Shown in pieces: positions 24,901 through 36,600 of a stretch of DNA of 64,000 nucleotides. The notes beneath the pieces were generated by a model, which worked only from the letters and a program-made list of their open reading frames with translations, did not search any database and was not told the DNA's origin. Source of the stretch: Setophaga petechia (Eukaryota; Chordata; Aves; Passeriformes; Parulidae); NCBI GenBank assembly GCA_024362935.1, contig JANCRA010000003.1, forward strand, positions 36,951,291 through 37,015,290, written 5' to 3'. The position numbers and the translations under genes were made by a program. The stretch's first letter is position 1. Every line of letters begins with the position of its first letter.

Positions 24901-27900
24901 GCCTTTTTTCTGGTTGTAGTTGTTATTTTCTTCCTGTCTTCTAATGACATGTTAAGTTGATGAAAGTTTGAACTGGTGATGTCCTTGAGAAGATATGATT
25001 GCTTATTCACAGTGCCTTCATTGTATTTATTTGGTTGTAAACATGAATAATAATTTTATCCTGACAGACATGTTTTTTAACCTGATATTTTACACGGGAC
25101 GAACACAGTAATAAGTGTCTTTTAACTTTCTTTGAATTAAAAAAAAGGCTGGCATAAAATGTATGGAGAAAGTACAGCTTGTGTTAGAAGTCTGCTACCA
25201 GTTGTGTCAGGACCATAGCAATCATTAGCCAGTGAGTGAGGTTAGTAAGGAACATTTACCTGCTATCAGAGTAGTAAGGGCCTTGTTGGTTGGTTGGTTG
25301 TTTTTTGACTCCCATTCCAGAGCCTGGAGCAGTCTCTGGTGTTATGCAGTGAAGTGCTTACAAGGGGTTCTAAGTGGTTGTTGGGAAAACTGTGTAAAAT
25401 AGGGGAACTAAGGTGAAAGATCTGTTATATATCTGTCGTAGCTCCAGTAAAAATTCTGTTCATATAGTGTTCTTCCTAACAGGCTTTTCAGGAGCTTTTA
25501 AATTAATTGATATCCTGTCATTTCTTTAAATGGTTCTTACATGTTTTACTTCATTGGAAAGCTTGTGAGACATTCTGTTTGCATTCTGGCTAACAAAAAG
25601 AAAATTATATCAGTCTCCAGGGCAGCCAGTTTAGATAGCACTACACACTAACCACCACTTTTCTTTTTTTTCCTGTAGAAATCAAGCTTATTAATTATTT
25701 TCTTTTTTATTGATTTTCTTTGAAAAATACATTTTCACCTACTTGCTCTTTGCTTTATGTAAAATAGAAGTTGATGCTGGCTCTGTAGAGCAGATGCCTT
25801 CATTTCTCAGAGTATTTAAGTTGAGATCCAAATTCCAAGTGCTTACATGGAACAAATAATTTTTATTTTCTTTTTCTGATGCTTTCCTAGATGAGTTCCT
25901 TGTCAAATCCTGACAATTTGTGAAGACTGTACATTTTAGTAGAAGGTATACTCTGTTCTCATGAGAGTGAAAACGTGTATGACAACTGCAGCATATGAGA
26001 TATAAAATGGTTGTGTTACTGTGTTAACCATACGCCATGTCTGCTTCTACCGTGTTTCTGATTATTCTTATTCTTCTGCTAGAAGCAGAGAATTCGTGCC
26101 CAGAGTTGAAAAAGTATGACGTTAATTTTGATTAAATATCTCTTTTGAGAGAAAAAATATTTAAGAAAGGATCATGGTTTGTTTGTAAAATAAATCTCTT
26201 TAAAGGACTAAAGGACTGTTGTAATTGCCAACATACAAACCCCAAAGTGGGTTAGGAATAGGATTTGTAAATGGACCAAGGCAGTACTATGGATACAGGA
26301 TTTTAAAAATCTCACTAATGTGCTCTTTTTCTTGTACACTTTCCAAAGCAGAAAACTTCTCTTACTATTTATATATGCATTCATATATAAGATTCCTTCA
26401 GAACTGGTCTTTCTGAGTGAATCAGTGTCAATGATTGTAACTGTAAAATTAAGAATTTTAATGTTGCTTACTAGTCTGCCTCTGAAATTTGTCCTAAGCC
26501 CTATTCCTAGCAACAGTTCAAGTATTTATATATAAAGTCTTTTTCTTAAGGTAAGAATTAACTGAAAATATAATAATCACATTTACTGGCTTTTGGGTCT
26601 GATTCTGATATGTTGTGGGCTTGGCTATTTTTTTCTGTAGTCTTATATTTGACTAAACTAGAACTGAAAACTTGAAGTTTTCACTACTAGAGAAAACTTC
26701 CAAATTTTTTATTTTGTATTTTAGGATTCTTGTCATATCACTATGCTGATTCAAGTCTATAGCACATTACAACATTTTAAATTGACATTTGGTTCTGCCA
26801 TATGTCATTCTGTGTTGTGGCACACTAGAGTAATATCATGCTTTATCAAGTTTATCAATACTTAATGTGTCCTTAACATAGTTTTATCTAATCAATCTAT
26901 TCATTTGACTTATACTCTTAGTCACTAAATACCAGAGCACCGACACATGGTTTCTCCTGGAAGATGCTATTTTGATGCTGTAGTTTAGGAGAAGTTTAGC
27001 CAAAAGGTAATTCTATTGCATTTTAGCATTTCTCGGATAAAATTTCAAATTGATTGATTTGGAGATTTTACCAACAAGCCACAGGGATTTATCTAGAAGA
27101 CTGAAAGGCTATGGTTTGAATGTGTAAATTAAAAGAGAGATTTTTTTTTTGTTTAGTTAGTTTCTCACTGCCTGTGTTGCATTTATTTAGCCAGTATTAC
27201 CTCATTATGACATGAAGGCTGTTTCCATCCATTTGGATTCTAATAAAGTCAGGGCTGCGAATCAGAGCAAAATTCATTAAGAAAAATAAAGAGGCATGAC
27301 AGTTAACAGTGTTTGTACCCCTGTTATATCACACAACTCAACAAAACAGTTTTCAGAAAATGCGTTGCTAAATAAAGTTAAGAGCAGGTAGACAACAACT
27401 ACAACAGATAAAACAATGTTCTGGGGAGATCACATATTTAATAATATAATATTTTTCATTCTTTAGAAAAAATGCATTTTAAAGTGTCTAATTAGGATCT
27501 GGGTACGGGAAAGAACATTTCTGTTCTGCAGTGATTTGCCCATTCAATCATGCTGTAAAACACACTAAGCATAACAGATCAAATAAGGTGGAAAATTTCT
27601 AAGTCAAAAAGACATGACTCCATGGAAAAGAGGTTGATTTTTGCACATATCTATCTGGACGTTGGTTGTTCACTTTGTTTTACTGCTGCCTTGGCTGCAA
27701 TAAGTCAAAACAACAAAAATGAAAACTTGGCCATACTGGAAGTATTTTACTAGAAACCAAATTATCTTGAAAATGAGCTGTAAATGCATAGAAGGGGAAT
27801 ATGTAAAAGGACAGGAATTTTAACTTCTGTAATTATTATTGTCACTTCTAGGAGAGTCATGAATAATTTGCTTCTGTTCCTTTCATTTGCTCTTGCATAG

Positions 27901-29030
27901 AATGCTATTCTGACTGAATGTTATGGATTTTGGAGGAAGCTCAGTCTGTCCTTATATAAATAAAGTTAGGAAATTTTGCTGTCTGGTCTGTGTTTTCCAT
28001 CTAATGTAACCTTTGAAGTCATACATATGTACATGTCCTTTGAAATGATCTATGAAAAGGAAGTTTTGCAAATACCATGTGAATATATTTTCACAATGGA
28101 TAATTGTTGCAGGAGCCTGAGTTTTTAACATGATGCATTCTATTCTTTCTTTAATCTGTTGGTCACTAAAAGCTTAATCTAAAGGCCAGTAAAATGCATG
28201 AAAGTATTTTTTCCGTTGTCTTTCCTCTAAGATTATAGTCACTTGTGTAATGGAAATCAATGAGATTTTTAATATATGTGATAAAAATCTACTTACTAAA
28301 ATACTTTATTGACTGGTAGGGTTTCTTTCTCTTAATATCTGTATTTTGATCTATATGGATCTTAGTAGATGTTAAATCTCTAGTTTCCTGCATTGAAACT
28401 GTCTTACCTGTATCTTCTTTCTCCACTGCAAGAAAAAGCCATAACAATAAGGTCAGTAGTAGATAGTCTTAAATTTTGTTGATATAATTAACTCATATTT
28501 ATTCCTAGAAAGGTTAATAGTTGGGAATATTTTGTATGAAAATGATGATTTAGAGACCAGAGTGGAAGCGTATCAGCAGACAATCAACCCTTTCTAATAA
28601 TTTTTCATCCCTCAGTGTGTCTGTCATGTAAGTGTTCATTTAGTACTTGTGAATTTAATTTTTCATTATATAGAAGCTTGTTAATGGTTGTTAAGTGGCT
28701 TAGGAGCCTAATTCTCATAATCACAAATTAATTAAATAAGTAGAAACCAGAAACCCATTGAAAACCAATTAGTGTTAAGTCTGTGAGTGCCATTTACAGT
28801 ACAGAAAACAAAATTTGTGCTTCTAAATAGTTTAGGCACTTGAACATTTTTATGCTATTTCACTGCTGAAAAACAGACACAAAATTTTCTGGTATCACTT
28901 ATTGAATATATGCTAAAGATTAATGTGTAATTTTTTTTTTAAACATTTCGTATGACTGAAGCAAACATTCTACTCAGTAAAATTTAGGTCCAACAGGCAT
29001 AAAGAGTTGCGTACATTCCTGTGTTCTCGT
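21953..29030. other. AT-rich non-coding DNA
   Basis: No gene was recognised over about 7 kb. A TTGG repeat occupies about 25285-25300. Several frames between 26208 and 26535 are open on both strands at once, with AT-biased, non-family-like translations; these are taken as chance. Segments at 22740-22900 and 23660-23820 have more varied composition and could hold regulatory sites, without direct evidence. Confidence 0.5.
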
Positions 29031-29034
29031 TGAA

Positions 29035-29480
29035 GGTACTTCATCGTAAGAAGGCTCTGATTATATCGAGACCTCTGAGCCTCAAAAGCCTTACATGGTT
29101 CCTAAAAAGGGCATGACTAATGGTGAGTTCTCAGTTCTGTTTACCAGTATATTACAAAGGGAATGTAGCAAAGAGGAGTAAACTGCTAAAGAAGCTCCTG
29201 GAATTGCCTGCACATAAATTCCTTCCAGTTTTAATGCCGGTTTGATTAATAGCGCGTTTGCAGGAAGCTTGCATGTTGCTCTTGTGACTCCTATTCTTGG
29301 ATTTCTTAGTGGTAAAGTTCCAGATCTCACCACCATCAAACAGCATGAACGAGCATCTGTTGCCCTCGTAAACTTTTGTCAGATGTCTTCCCTGGTGCCT
29401 CTGAGTGCGAGCCTGAGCATAGCCTTGGAGATGTATTACACGGGGCAGATGCCCAAATTAAAATTATTTACTTACATAGC
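29035..29480. promoter_or_regulatory. Candidate conserved non-coding element
   Basis: About 450 bases of balanced composition with several CpGs (cgcg near 29252, plus isolated cg) stand out inside a very AT-rich, CpG-poor region. Retained CpGs and long open frames on both strands (84 codons plus, 82 codons minus, neither family-like) fit a sequence under non-coding constraint or a recently GC-rich insert. Its core includes gattaatagcgcgtttgcag. No promoter-style TATA or CCAAT arrangement is obvious. Calling it an enhancer is inference. Confidence 0.3.
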
Positions 29481-29489
29481 ACAGATACA

Positions 29490-32460
29490 GTACTAAATCT
29501 ACATAAATCAGTCCAAAAAACTACATAATACAGAGGAGGGGGAAGAAAACTGTGGCTTGATGTATAAAAATATTATACGGAATTATCTTATTAAAAAAAA
29601 AATCCTTAAGTGGGCAAATCTAAGAATGGTAAACTTTAATACTAGTGTCTTAAAATAAGTAGTTCTTATCTGCTATTTTTTGCATAAATGGAAGACATGT
29701 ATTATGCTGCCAATTCTATATGCATCACAATATGAAGTGAATATATATATGTACATATACAATGAGGGAGGAATTAAAAAAAAACAACTGTATATGTTTA
29801 AATGTTTTGTTCTTGAGGGCTTTTGCTTTCAGAAGTCTGCTGTCCTCAGTCATAAATATTACAAGTATTGTTACACAATTTTAAATCTTAATCAGAGTAT
29901 TCTGATAACATAGAGCCCATTATGAAAAATGGAAATTATAACACCTTATAGGTAATATTTTAAATTAATTATTTATACCAAAACTATGTGGGTGTAGATG
30001 AAATGCACAGTATTTCTTTAATAATTTGCACGTTATCTTCATCCAGTAATAGGAATTACTATAACTTTAACCAAAATAATATTTTCCAAAAAAGTCCTTC
30101 ACAAGTAATGTGAAGGTGGGCTTCTTCCTAAGAACAAAAAAGATGAAATTTTGATCTTCTTTTACATCTTAGAATTTCAGAGATATATAACAGATGGGCA
30201 GGGAGGATTGCCATTAATTTTTAAACCCATTTAATGTGAAATGGGTTAAATATCAATGCATCCAATGTAGTATTTTCTATCTTTACTATGTGCTTTTTCA
30301 TTTTATTTTCTGGAAATATTAGAATTGCAATATATTTAACCAAAAGACTATTGGCAGTATATAGCTTCATATATCTCCTTTCTAATTGTGGTCTAGTGAG
30401 AAGAAAGGTGAGGGTAGGATGGCTGCTGAAGGATCCTATTTGATCTGTATTGGGTATGGCAGCATTTCAAATGAATCAATTCAGGTAGTCCAGGAATATG
30501 AACTTATTTGAAATTAATCCAGTTGTGATCTGCAAATGTCACAGATTTTAGTGTTTGTCCAGCTTGCTATTAACAAAAGTGTGCTTGGAACGAAACAAAG
30601 CATAGCATACAGATATTCCTGGACTTAGTCCATGCTTCTCTAGCTAATTAATCAAATACTGTCTTTTGGAAAGCAAATAAATCAGCTCCTCAGAGAAATG
30701 TCTTCTTTTCTGTTTCACAAAGTACTTGCCCTAAAACTCCACGTGAAACTGTTTAATGCTAGTAGACAACAGTCATTCTGCTTAGAGAGGAAGTCTGTAA
30801 TTCTTATGCAAAAAATCCTCCCACTCCAGAGTGGTTTACTGTGTCATTTCAGAAATCTGTCTCTAGTCTATGTATTTTAATGTCAATAGAATATGCTTCT
30901 GTTTTTTATCCCTAAACGTTTTGGCAAACATGAAAGTGATCAGTTGACCATCTGATAGACTCAGTCAAGTTGCCTGTCAGACTTCTCAAGTTGCTGACTC
31001 CATCTGGTATGAAGTCAGGAAAACTGACTGAAAAGAAGTTCTGATTTTATTTTTTGACTCTATAACCTTTTCAGTGAGTTCAAGCCATGAATTCAAACCA
31101 GCCATAAGAAAGGCCAGGTAATTACTTTGTGATAAGAAGAGCAGCACTGAAGGATTTGCCTGGGGCTCTGAACACTGATTGTAGGATAAAACTCAGCAAA
31201 GTCCATGGCCCCGAAGGACTGCTGAGGCTGGACTGCTGCAGGCTAATATGCTTAGAGGAAAGGTCAGGCACTTGTGGAAGCCTGAACAGCAGACTGTCTC
31301 TGAGCTCTGTGCCTGGCAGTGTTCAGGAGCTGAGTGGGGAGCACAAAGGGATTGATTTAAATGAGTTAACTGATTCCTCTTTTCTTTAGGCCCACATTCC
31401 CCAGACATGTGAGTAGGTGTTTGTACTGTGACTGCAAAGCACTGGAGCTCTAATGTGAGCCTCCTGCATAATTGGAGTGGCACATGAATATTGGATGTCT
31501 CAGGCCCTGGATCTAAAAGTTTGCCCCCTTCCTTATTTCATGCAGTTACATTATAAGGAGAGTTTGGAGGAAGAAGAAATTATTTTTTCTCTTCTACATG
31601 TCAGGTTATTTCTAGAAAAATAGTATTCTTGGTTACATCCTATTACATATTGGCCTCCCACCTGATATGAGTGGCTAATAGTTTCTATTGGCAACCACTG
31701 AAAAATCAGAGAAGCTTTTTAGCTTTGATTTATGAGAGAAGCCAGAATAATACTCGGGAAGAACATAGTAGAGGTTTCACTTTCAGTAATTCTCATCTCT
31801 GCCTCATTTCATCTGAGTGCAGTTAGGAACACAGCCAGGTGCCTTCAGCATAGCCACAGCCTTCAATAGTTGCTTCCATAAGCAGTGATTACACATGAAA
31901 GGATGGAGGACTGCTGGGATTCCTCTTAAATTGTAAATACTATAGCTTTTATTTACTTGAATATCCTGCTTTTAATATTGTGTAAGAAGGATAGACTAAT
32001 TAGTAACACTGCCAAAAGTAGGTGGTCATTTAAAACTTGTCTCTACCTAATGAACTTTCTTTGTTACCAGTGCTTAGTTTGGTTTGGGTTTTTTTATACT
32101 TCACTTTTTTTTTTTTTAATTCACTTAAAACTACTGCAAGATATCAACATTTTTCATCTGGCAACAAATTTGTCTTCTAAATAAAATTAATCTATTGACT
32201 AGATTGCTCTCATAGTCTGAAGCTGCATTTATCTTCTTAAAACTCTCAATCATACATTTAAATATGAATCGTACAGCTAGCTATTGCAGAAAAATATTTG
32301 GAGGATGTTTGTCTGATTGTCAGGGTAATTCTGCAAGATTCTCAGTATGCTATTTGAAAATGGCAGTTGGTTGGGGTATTAAATTCTGCTCCAATCATAA
32401 AAGTATTCTTCTTGAAAGATAAAAATGAAAAGAAAAAGAGGTTTATGTACCACCATTTTC
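29490..32460. other. AT-rich non-coding DNA
   Basis: No gene was recognised. A GC-richer island of about 250 bases at 31140-31400 is open on both strands, but neither translation resembles a family. It ends in a pyrimidine tract (cctcttttctttag at 31376-31389) followed 20 bases later by GTGAGT (31409), which is unusual but too short to call an exon. Confidence 0.5.
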
Positions 32461-32468
32461 CCTTTCAG

Positions 32469-32698
32469 CAACCTTGGTGTTTTTAACCATATCTGCATCT
32501 TGCATTATTGTTCTACTCTATGTCCTCTTCCTTCATCCGAATCACAGGAGATATTTTAAACCTACTGGAGTGGAAAACTACAAACTAAAGAAAACTTCCT
32601 TCTCTACTGAAATAACTGAGTCAGAAGGAATCCCTGCCACTGGCTTCTTTCCTGAATTGTCTAAAGAGACACCTCTCAAAACAATTTGGAAATCATGA
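32469..32698 (+). CDS. Candidate terminal exon of a single-pass membrane protein (unidentified)
   Basis: A pyrimidine-rich acceptor (ccattttccctttcag) ends at 32468 and is followed by an open frame in which two bases complete a split codon (a phase-1 junction). The frame runs to TGA at 32696-32698, about 75 codons. The translation begins with a hydrophobic segment of about 20 residues (TLVFLTISASCIIVLLYVLF), then HPNHRRYFKP, a basic patch like a stop-transfer signal. A polar Ser/Thr/Glu/Lys-rich tail of about 45 residues ends in KTIWKS. A phase-1 intron just before a transmembrane exon is typical of type I receptors and adhesion molecules. I do not recognise the family, and no upstream exon of the same gene could be identified with confidence. 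A chance open frame in AT-rich DNA remains a real alternative. Confidence 0.35.
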
Positions 32699-33038
32699 AG
32701 TTGAGATCTCCGCCTATTTTGATGTAAATCACTAAACAGTCACCAGCAGGTAGTAATTTAACTTCCAACCTGACTGGTTGTTGTGAATGTACCCAGGAAA
32801 ACGCCTTCAAATGGGTTAACTAAATGAGTGTTTATATTTCACATCTACTTTTCAGTCTCACTCTGGCTTTACTTCTTGATTAGGTTCTGAGGGATGAAAT
32901 GTTCCTGGTAGTTTTTTGTTATTTCTTTGCCTTTAATTAAAGACTAAATTGTAACCTTCTGTTGCCAACTAAACTAATAACTTCAGTGTGAAAAATATGA
33001 AGATTCTTTAGTCCCTATGAGGCTTTTTGAAATGTGGA

Positions 33039-33044
33039 AATAAA
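33039..33044 (+). terminator. AATAAA polyadenylation signal (candidate)
   Basis: A canonical AATAAA hexamer about 340 bases after the TGA of the candidate terminal exon. Such hexamers are frequent in AT-rich DNA, so its relevance depends on the exon being real. Confidence 0.2.
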
Positions 33045-33293
33045 GGTAGAATATGCATAAATCTTGTAAAGCTTCCACATATACATAAGAATTGCAGTTT
33101 TACTACTATGATCTCAGCATGGATCTCTGACAAATAACTACTTACCAGACCTACTGGAAGGATGTTTTTTGTACTCAATTTAAGAAAGAAATTGAAGTAA
33201 TTTTTTTCACATAAAAATAATATGGGCTAATGAAAATAATATTCAACAAAAGAGAATTTGTATCTCATTGTAATCTTATTATTTGTATTTAAA

Positions 33294-33374
33294 ATACATA
33301 CATGCATACATATACTCATACATACATATATATACACACATATATATACATATACATACATGCATACATACATA
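33294..33374. repeat. Microsatellite of TACA/TATACA units
   Basis: Imperfect repeats of tacatacat and tatacaca units over about 80 bases. They would lie in the 3' UTR of the candidate exon at 32469 if that exists. Interruptions suggest an old, moderately stable microsatellite. Confidence 0.9.
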
Positions 33375-33586
33375 TTTATTTTCTCAGTATAAGATAGGAG
33401 CTTCACATAAATTTCAAACCTTTAGTCTCCTTGCTTTGCCCTGACTCAGAAAACTTGCAATTCACTTGTTTGGGGAAATCTGTAGATGATCTAAAATGCT
33501 GTTTTTCTTCTGGATAAATAATGGAGGTATTGGGGCAAGCAGAACGGCACTGATATGCTCCAGTGATTGGAGGTTTTTACTGTGTC

Positions 33587-33592
33587 AATAAA
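33587..33592 (+). terminator. AATAAA polyadenylation signal with GT-rich downstream
   Basis: AATAAA is followed within 10-30 bases by a T/G-rich stretch (ttgattttgtttgctttgg), the normal arrangement of a vertebrate cleavage site. If the exon at 32469 is real, this would give a terminal exon of about 1.1 kb. Confidence 0.25.
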
Positions 33593-33619
33593 ATCCATTG
33601 ATTTTGTTTGCTTTGGTAT

Positions 33620-36600
33620 GAACATGGATATGCTTATATATCAGTAGATAAAGTGACAAGATGAGTCTTTGAAATGAAATAACATGTCAGCTAGGTTGCT
33701 GGTTTATGTTCATGGGAGATATTAATGCCAGAGTAGAACATATGACTGCTCCCTTCTCCTGTGAGGTACCATAGTGTAATAGGAAAAAAAAAAACAAACA
33801 AAACAAAAAAACTGAAAATTAGGAAGAAAAGGGTCGTGCATAAAATACGAACATGGCCAGAAAGGCTCTCTCAAAATGACAGAACTGTAACCAAAATAAC
33901 TGAGGGCATGGTTGTCACCTCTAGGTTCATGTGTGGAGGTCATCAGCAGTTTTTTCTGGTAGTGTCTGTGCGCAGGTACTTGCAGGCTCTGGTGCTCATG
34001 CATACACAGCAGGGGTTTTAAAAAATACTCTGGTGCCTTGAAATGACTTCTCGGAATGAGTGTCTGTGACAGTGCTAAATGTTTCCTAGCAGGGGAGTGC
34101 CATAGGCACTTTTAATAGAATTTAGAAGCTGATAGAAAGAGGCAAACTGTATGCTGAAATCCTGCTGTCTATCTGCAGCACAAGTCTAGCAGACGGGAAC
34201 AGCAAAACCTTCTGACATTCAGTAAACCCTGTTAGAGGTCTCCAGAGGGATTGCTGCTAGGAGTTGAACCATAACCTTTTTGTCTATGAGCATCACAGTC
34301 TTTGTCCCACTGCAAAAAATGCTGGCCAGTGCTCTAAACTTGGTGTTGCCTATGACATTGGCATCTTTTCCTTGAGAGGTAAGAGAAACATGCTAATCTC
34401 TTTCATATAGACAATAATGACTGCTGTCTTCTGGCTGGGATAGATGTGTTTCTTCCCATTGGCTTAATAGTAGAGGGTTTTCTGTAATGTTGTCACTACA
34501 GTAGTGCATATAATATACCCTCATCTATGAAACCATAATTGCTGGCCTGTCAGTCCCTAATGTAACTTGCTTGGGAAAAAAGTATTTATGGTGTTGTGAT
34601 TCTGAGGGGAAAAGTAAGTGCTGGCCTATTTGGTGCAGGTGACTTCTAAGAAAATAATAGAATAACTTATCAGTCTATTGTCTGCAACTAGCTTTCCGCT
34701 CCCTGAAATTTTGTTAAAGATATTGGAAGTGTTCCAGGAATAATATTTCTGGATATGTTTTCAATTAAATTCTGTACTGCTGAACTGAGAATAATCAGCA
34801 GTATTTATCAAATACGATAGGTGAGGTATTTCAAATGTAGACTCTTGAAATTTTGAAAATATGGCTGGCCTTGTTTTGCTGAAATTTTCTGCTCTTGAGA
34901 ACGAGGAAGGATGTGTTTTTCCAGGCTGCGGTGTTGAGTACAAAATGAATTATTTTGATGTAGGAAATCAGGACATTCATGTCACTTATCCATAGCAGAG
35001 ATGCATCCAGTAAGTTGCTTTGCAATGAAAGCCAAAAGAGTTTTTTGTTATCTGCAAAATTAATGTAGCAGGGTCTGACAAATAATTTCTCTCTTCATGA
35101 CATACAGCCACTGACCCTGGAAATCTGAGAGGATCCTTCTCTCTCAGGCATTATTATTCATTAGAATAAAATATTATTAGAATTAATAAAAATAGAATAT
35201 TTTACATTAAATGTTATAATTTAAAAAAAATAGTTATTGACACCAGTAACGCTTTGTGCCATCCCTATAGTGCCACTTTAATCAAGGCAGTCTATAAGAC
35301 TAGATGATTCAACTTTCTGTATGTTTAGAATACTTTCCAGTAAAATTGGAAAGCTTTGTTATTGGCCCATCTAGAGAGTTCTGAGGACTTTAGAAACAAG
35401 AAGTAACAACTCTTCCTAAATGCAGAAGTCTACTTTCCTGTCTACTCTGGTGTAATTTGGAATAATTGAAGGTGGAGCAGCTGGATATCAACTCATGTAG
35501 TCTCCACGTCCATGTACCAGTTGGTATTTACTTCTGCTTTAAGCCACACTCTACTCAGCTAAAAGTTTTTACCTATACATTCTGCTGTTTTGATTGTAAG
35601 CATTGGGAACATTTGCAGTCTCTTCTGTTCACTTCATAGTCGGTAACTTTACCAGTTCTACATGTGCCAAATACTGCTCTGCAGCATCTGGCTGTTAAGC
35701 TGTTTTAACTCCCTGAGAGAATTTTGGTTTAAACCCATGACTAAGAATCATATAAAGATATGTCCAAGACAGATGCCTTTCAACTTGCCTAACATTTGAT
35801 ATTGATGTGTATAATAAAGTCAGTCTACTTCTCAGAACTCCCCAGGTCATTAAGGCTCTCCTGAGCCCAAGGAGAGTTTGAAGACATCACTTATTTCTGT
35901 GTTTCATCTTGAGATCTTCAAAACACAAGATTTATGGCATAATTTTTTCCACATTTGAGTCTTGCTGCTTCAATGCTTGTAGTTGTGAAGACCAAAACTA
36001 TGCATGTGTCTTGAAAGGATATATGAAGCAGTAATGAAAAGCTGGTACATGTACTTGGCTAAATACACTGAATAGATTTCCAATAAGAAACAATATGAAC
36101 ACTGGAAAAAATAACCAGTCAATTTGCATTCTTACTGTTACCTTTCTAATGGTAGCTCTCAGGAAAAACAAATGTTAAAGCAGAAACATTTTCCTTGTTT
36201 CTAAACTGAAATATTTCCCTATGCCTTTTTAGAATAATTTTTGTTTTCTTAACCGTGTTACAAAGGGACTTCTACCTCTTGGAAAATGGCATAGCTGTTT
36301 GAGAATAACAGGAAAATTTATCTATTCTATGTTTAAAACAACTATAGAAATTAATTGGTGAGTAAAGTAATACGTTTTCATATATTTAAAATGTGAGTTT
36401 GCTTAAAACATATTTGAAATATGTGTGGCTTTAGATCAAATTACACAATGCTGTATGATTCCAAAATATTCTTTTGCTTATATACTAAAGATGTGAGTTC
36501 TGTGGTACTTCTATACCCACATAATGTAGATAAGGTACACAGACTTTTGTTTCTTGAAGATATAAAAATCAAGGACAAATGCTAAAAAATGTGAATATTG

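Noticed and set aside
26208..26535. Overlapping frames of 60-100 codons on both strands
   Set aside because: Simultaneous openness on both strands reflects few stop trinucleotides, not overlapping genes; no motif seen.
33294..33374. Regular short repeats considered as a CRISPR array
   Set aside because: Unit length is 4-6 bases without spacers; it is a microsatellite in eukaryotic DNA.
34420..34500. Words loosely recalling an avian LTR (ctggctgggatagat)
   Set aside because: The resemblance stops after about 20 bases, with no LTR ends, primer-binding site or internal region.
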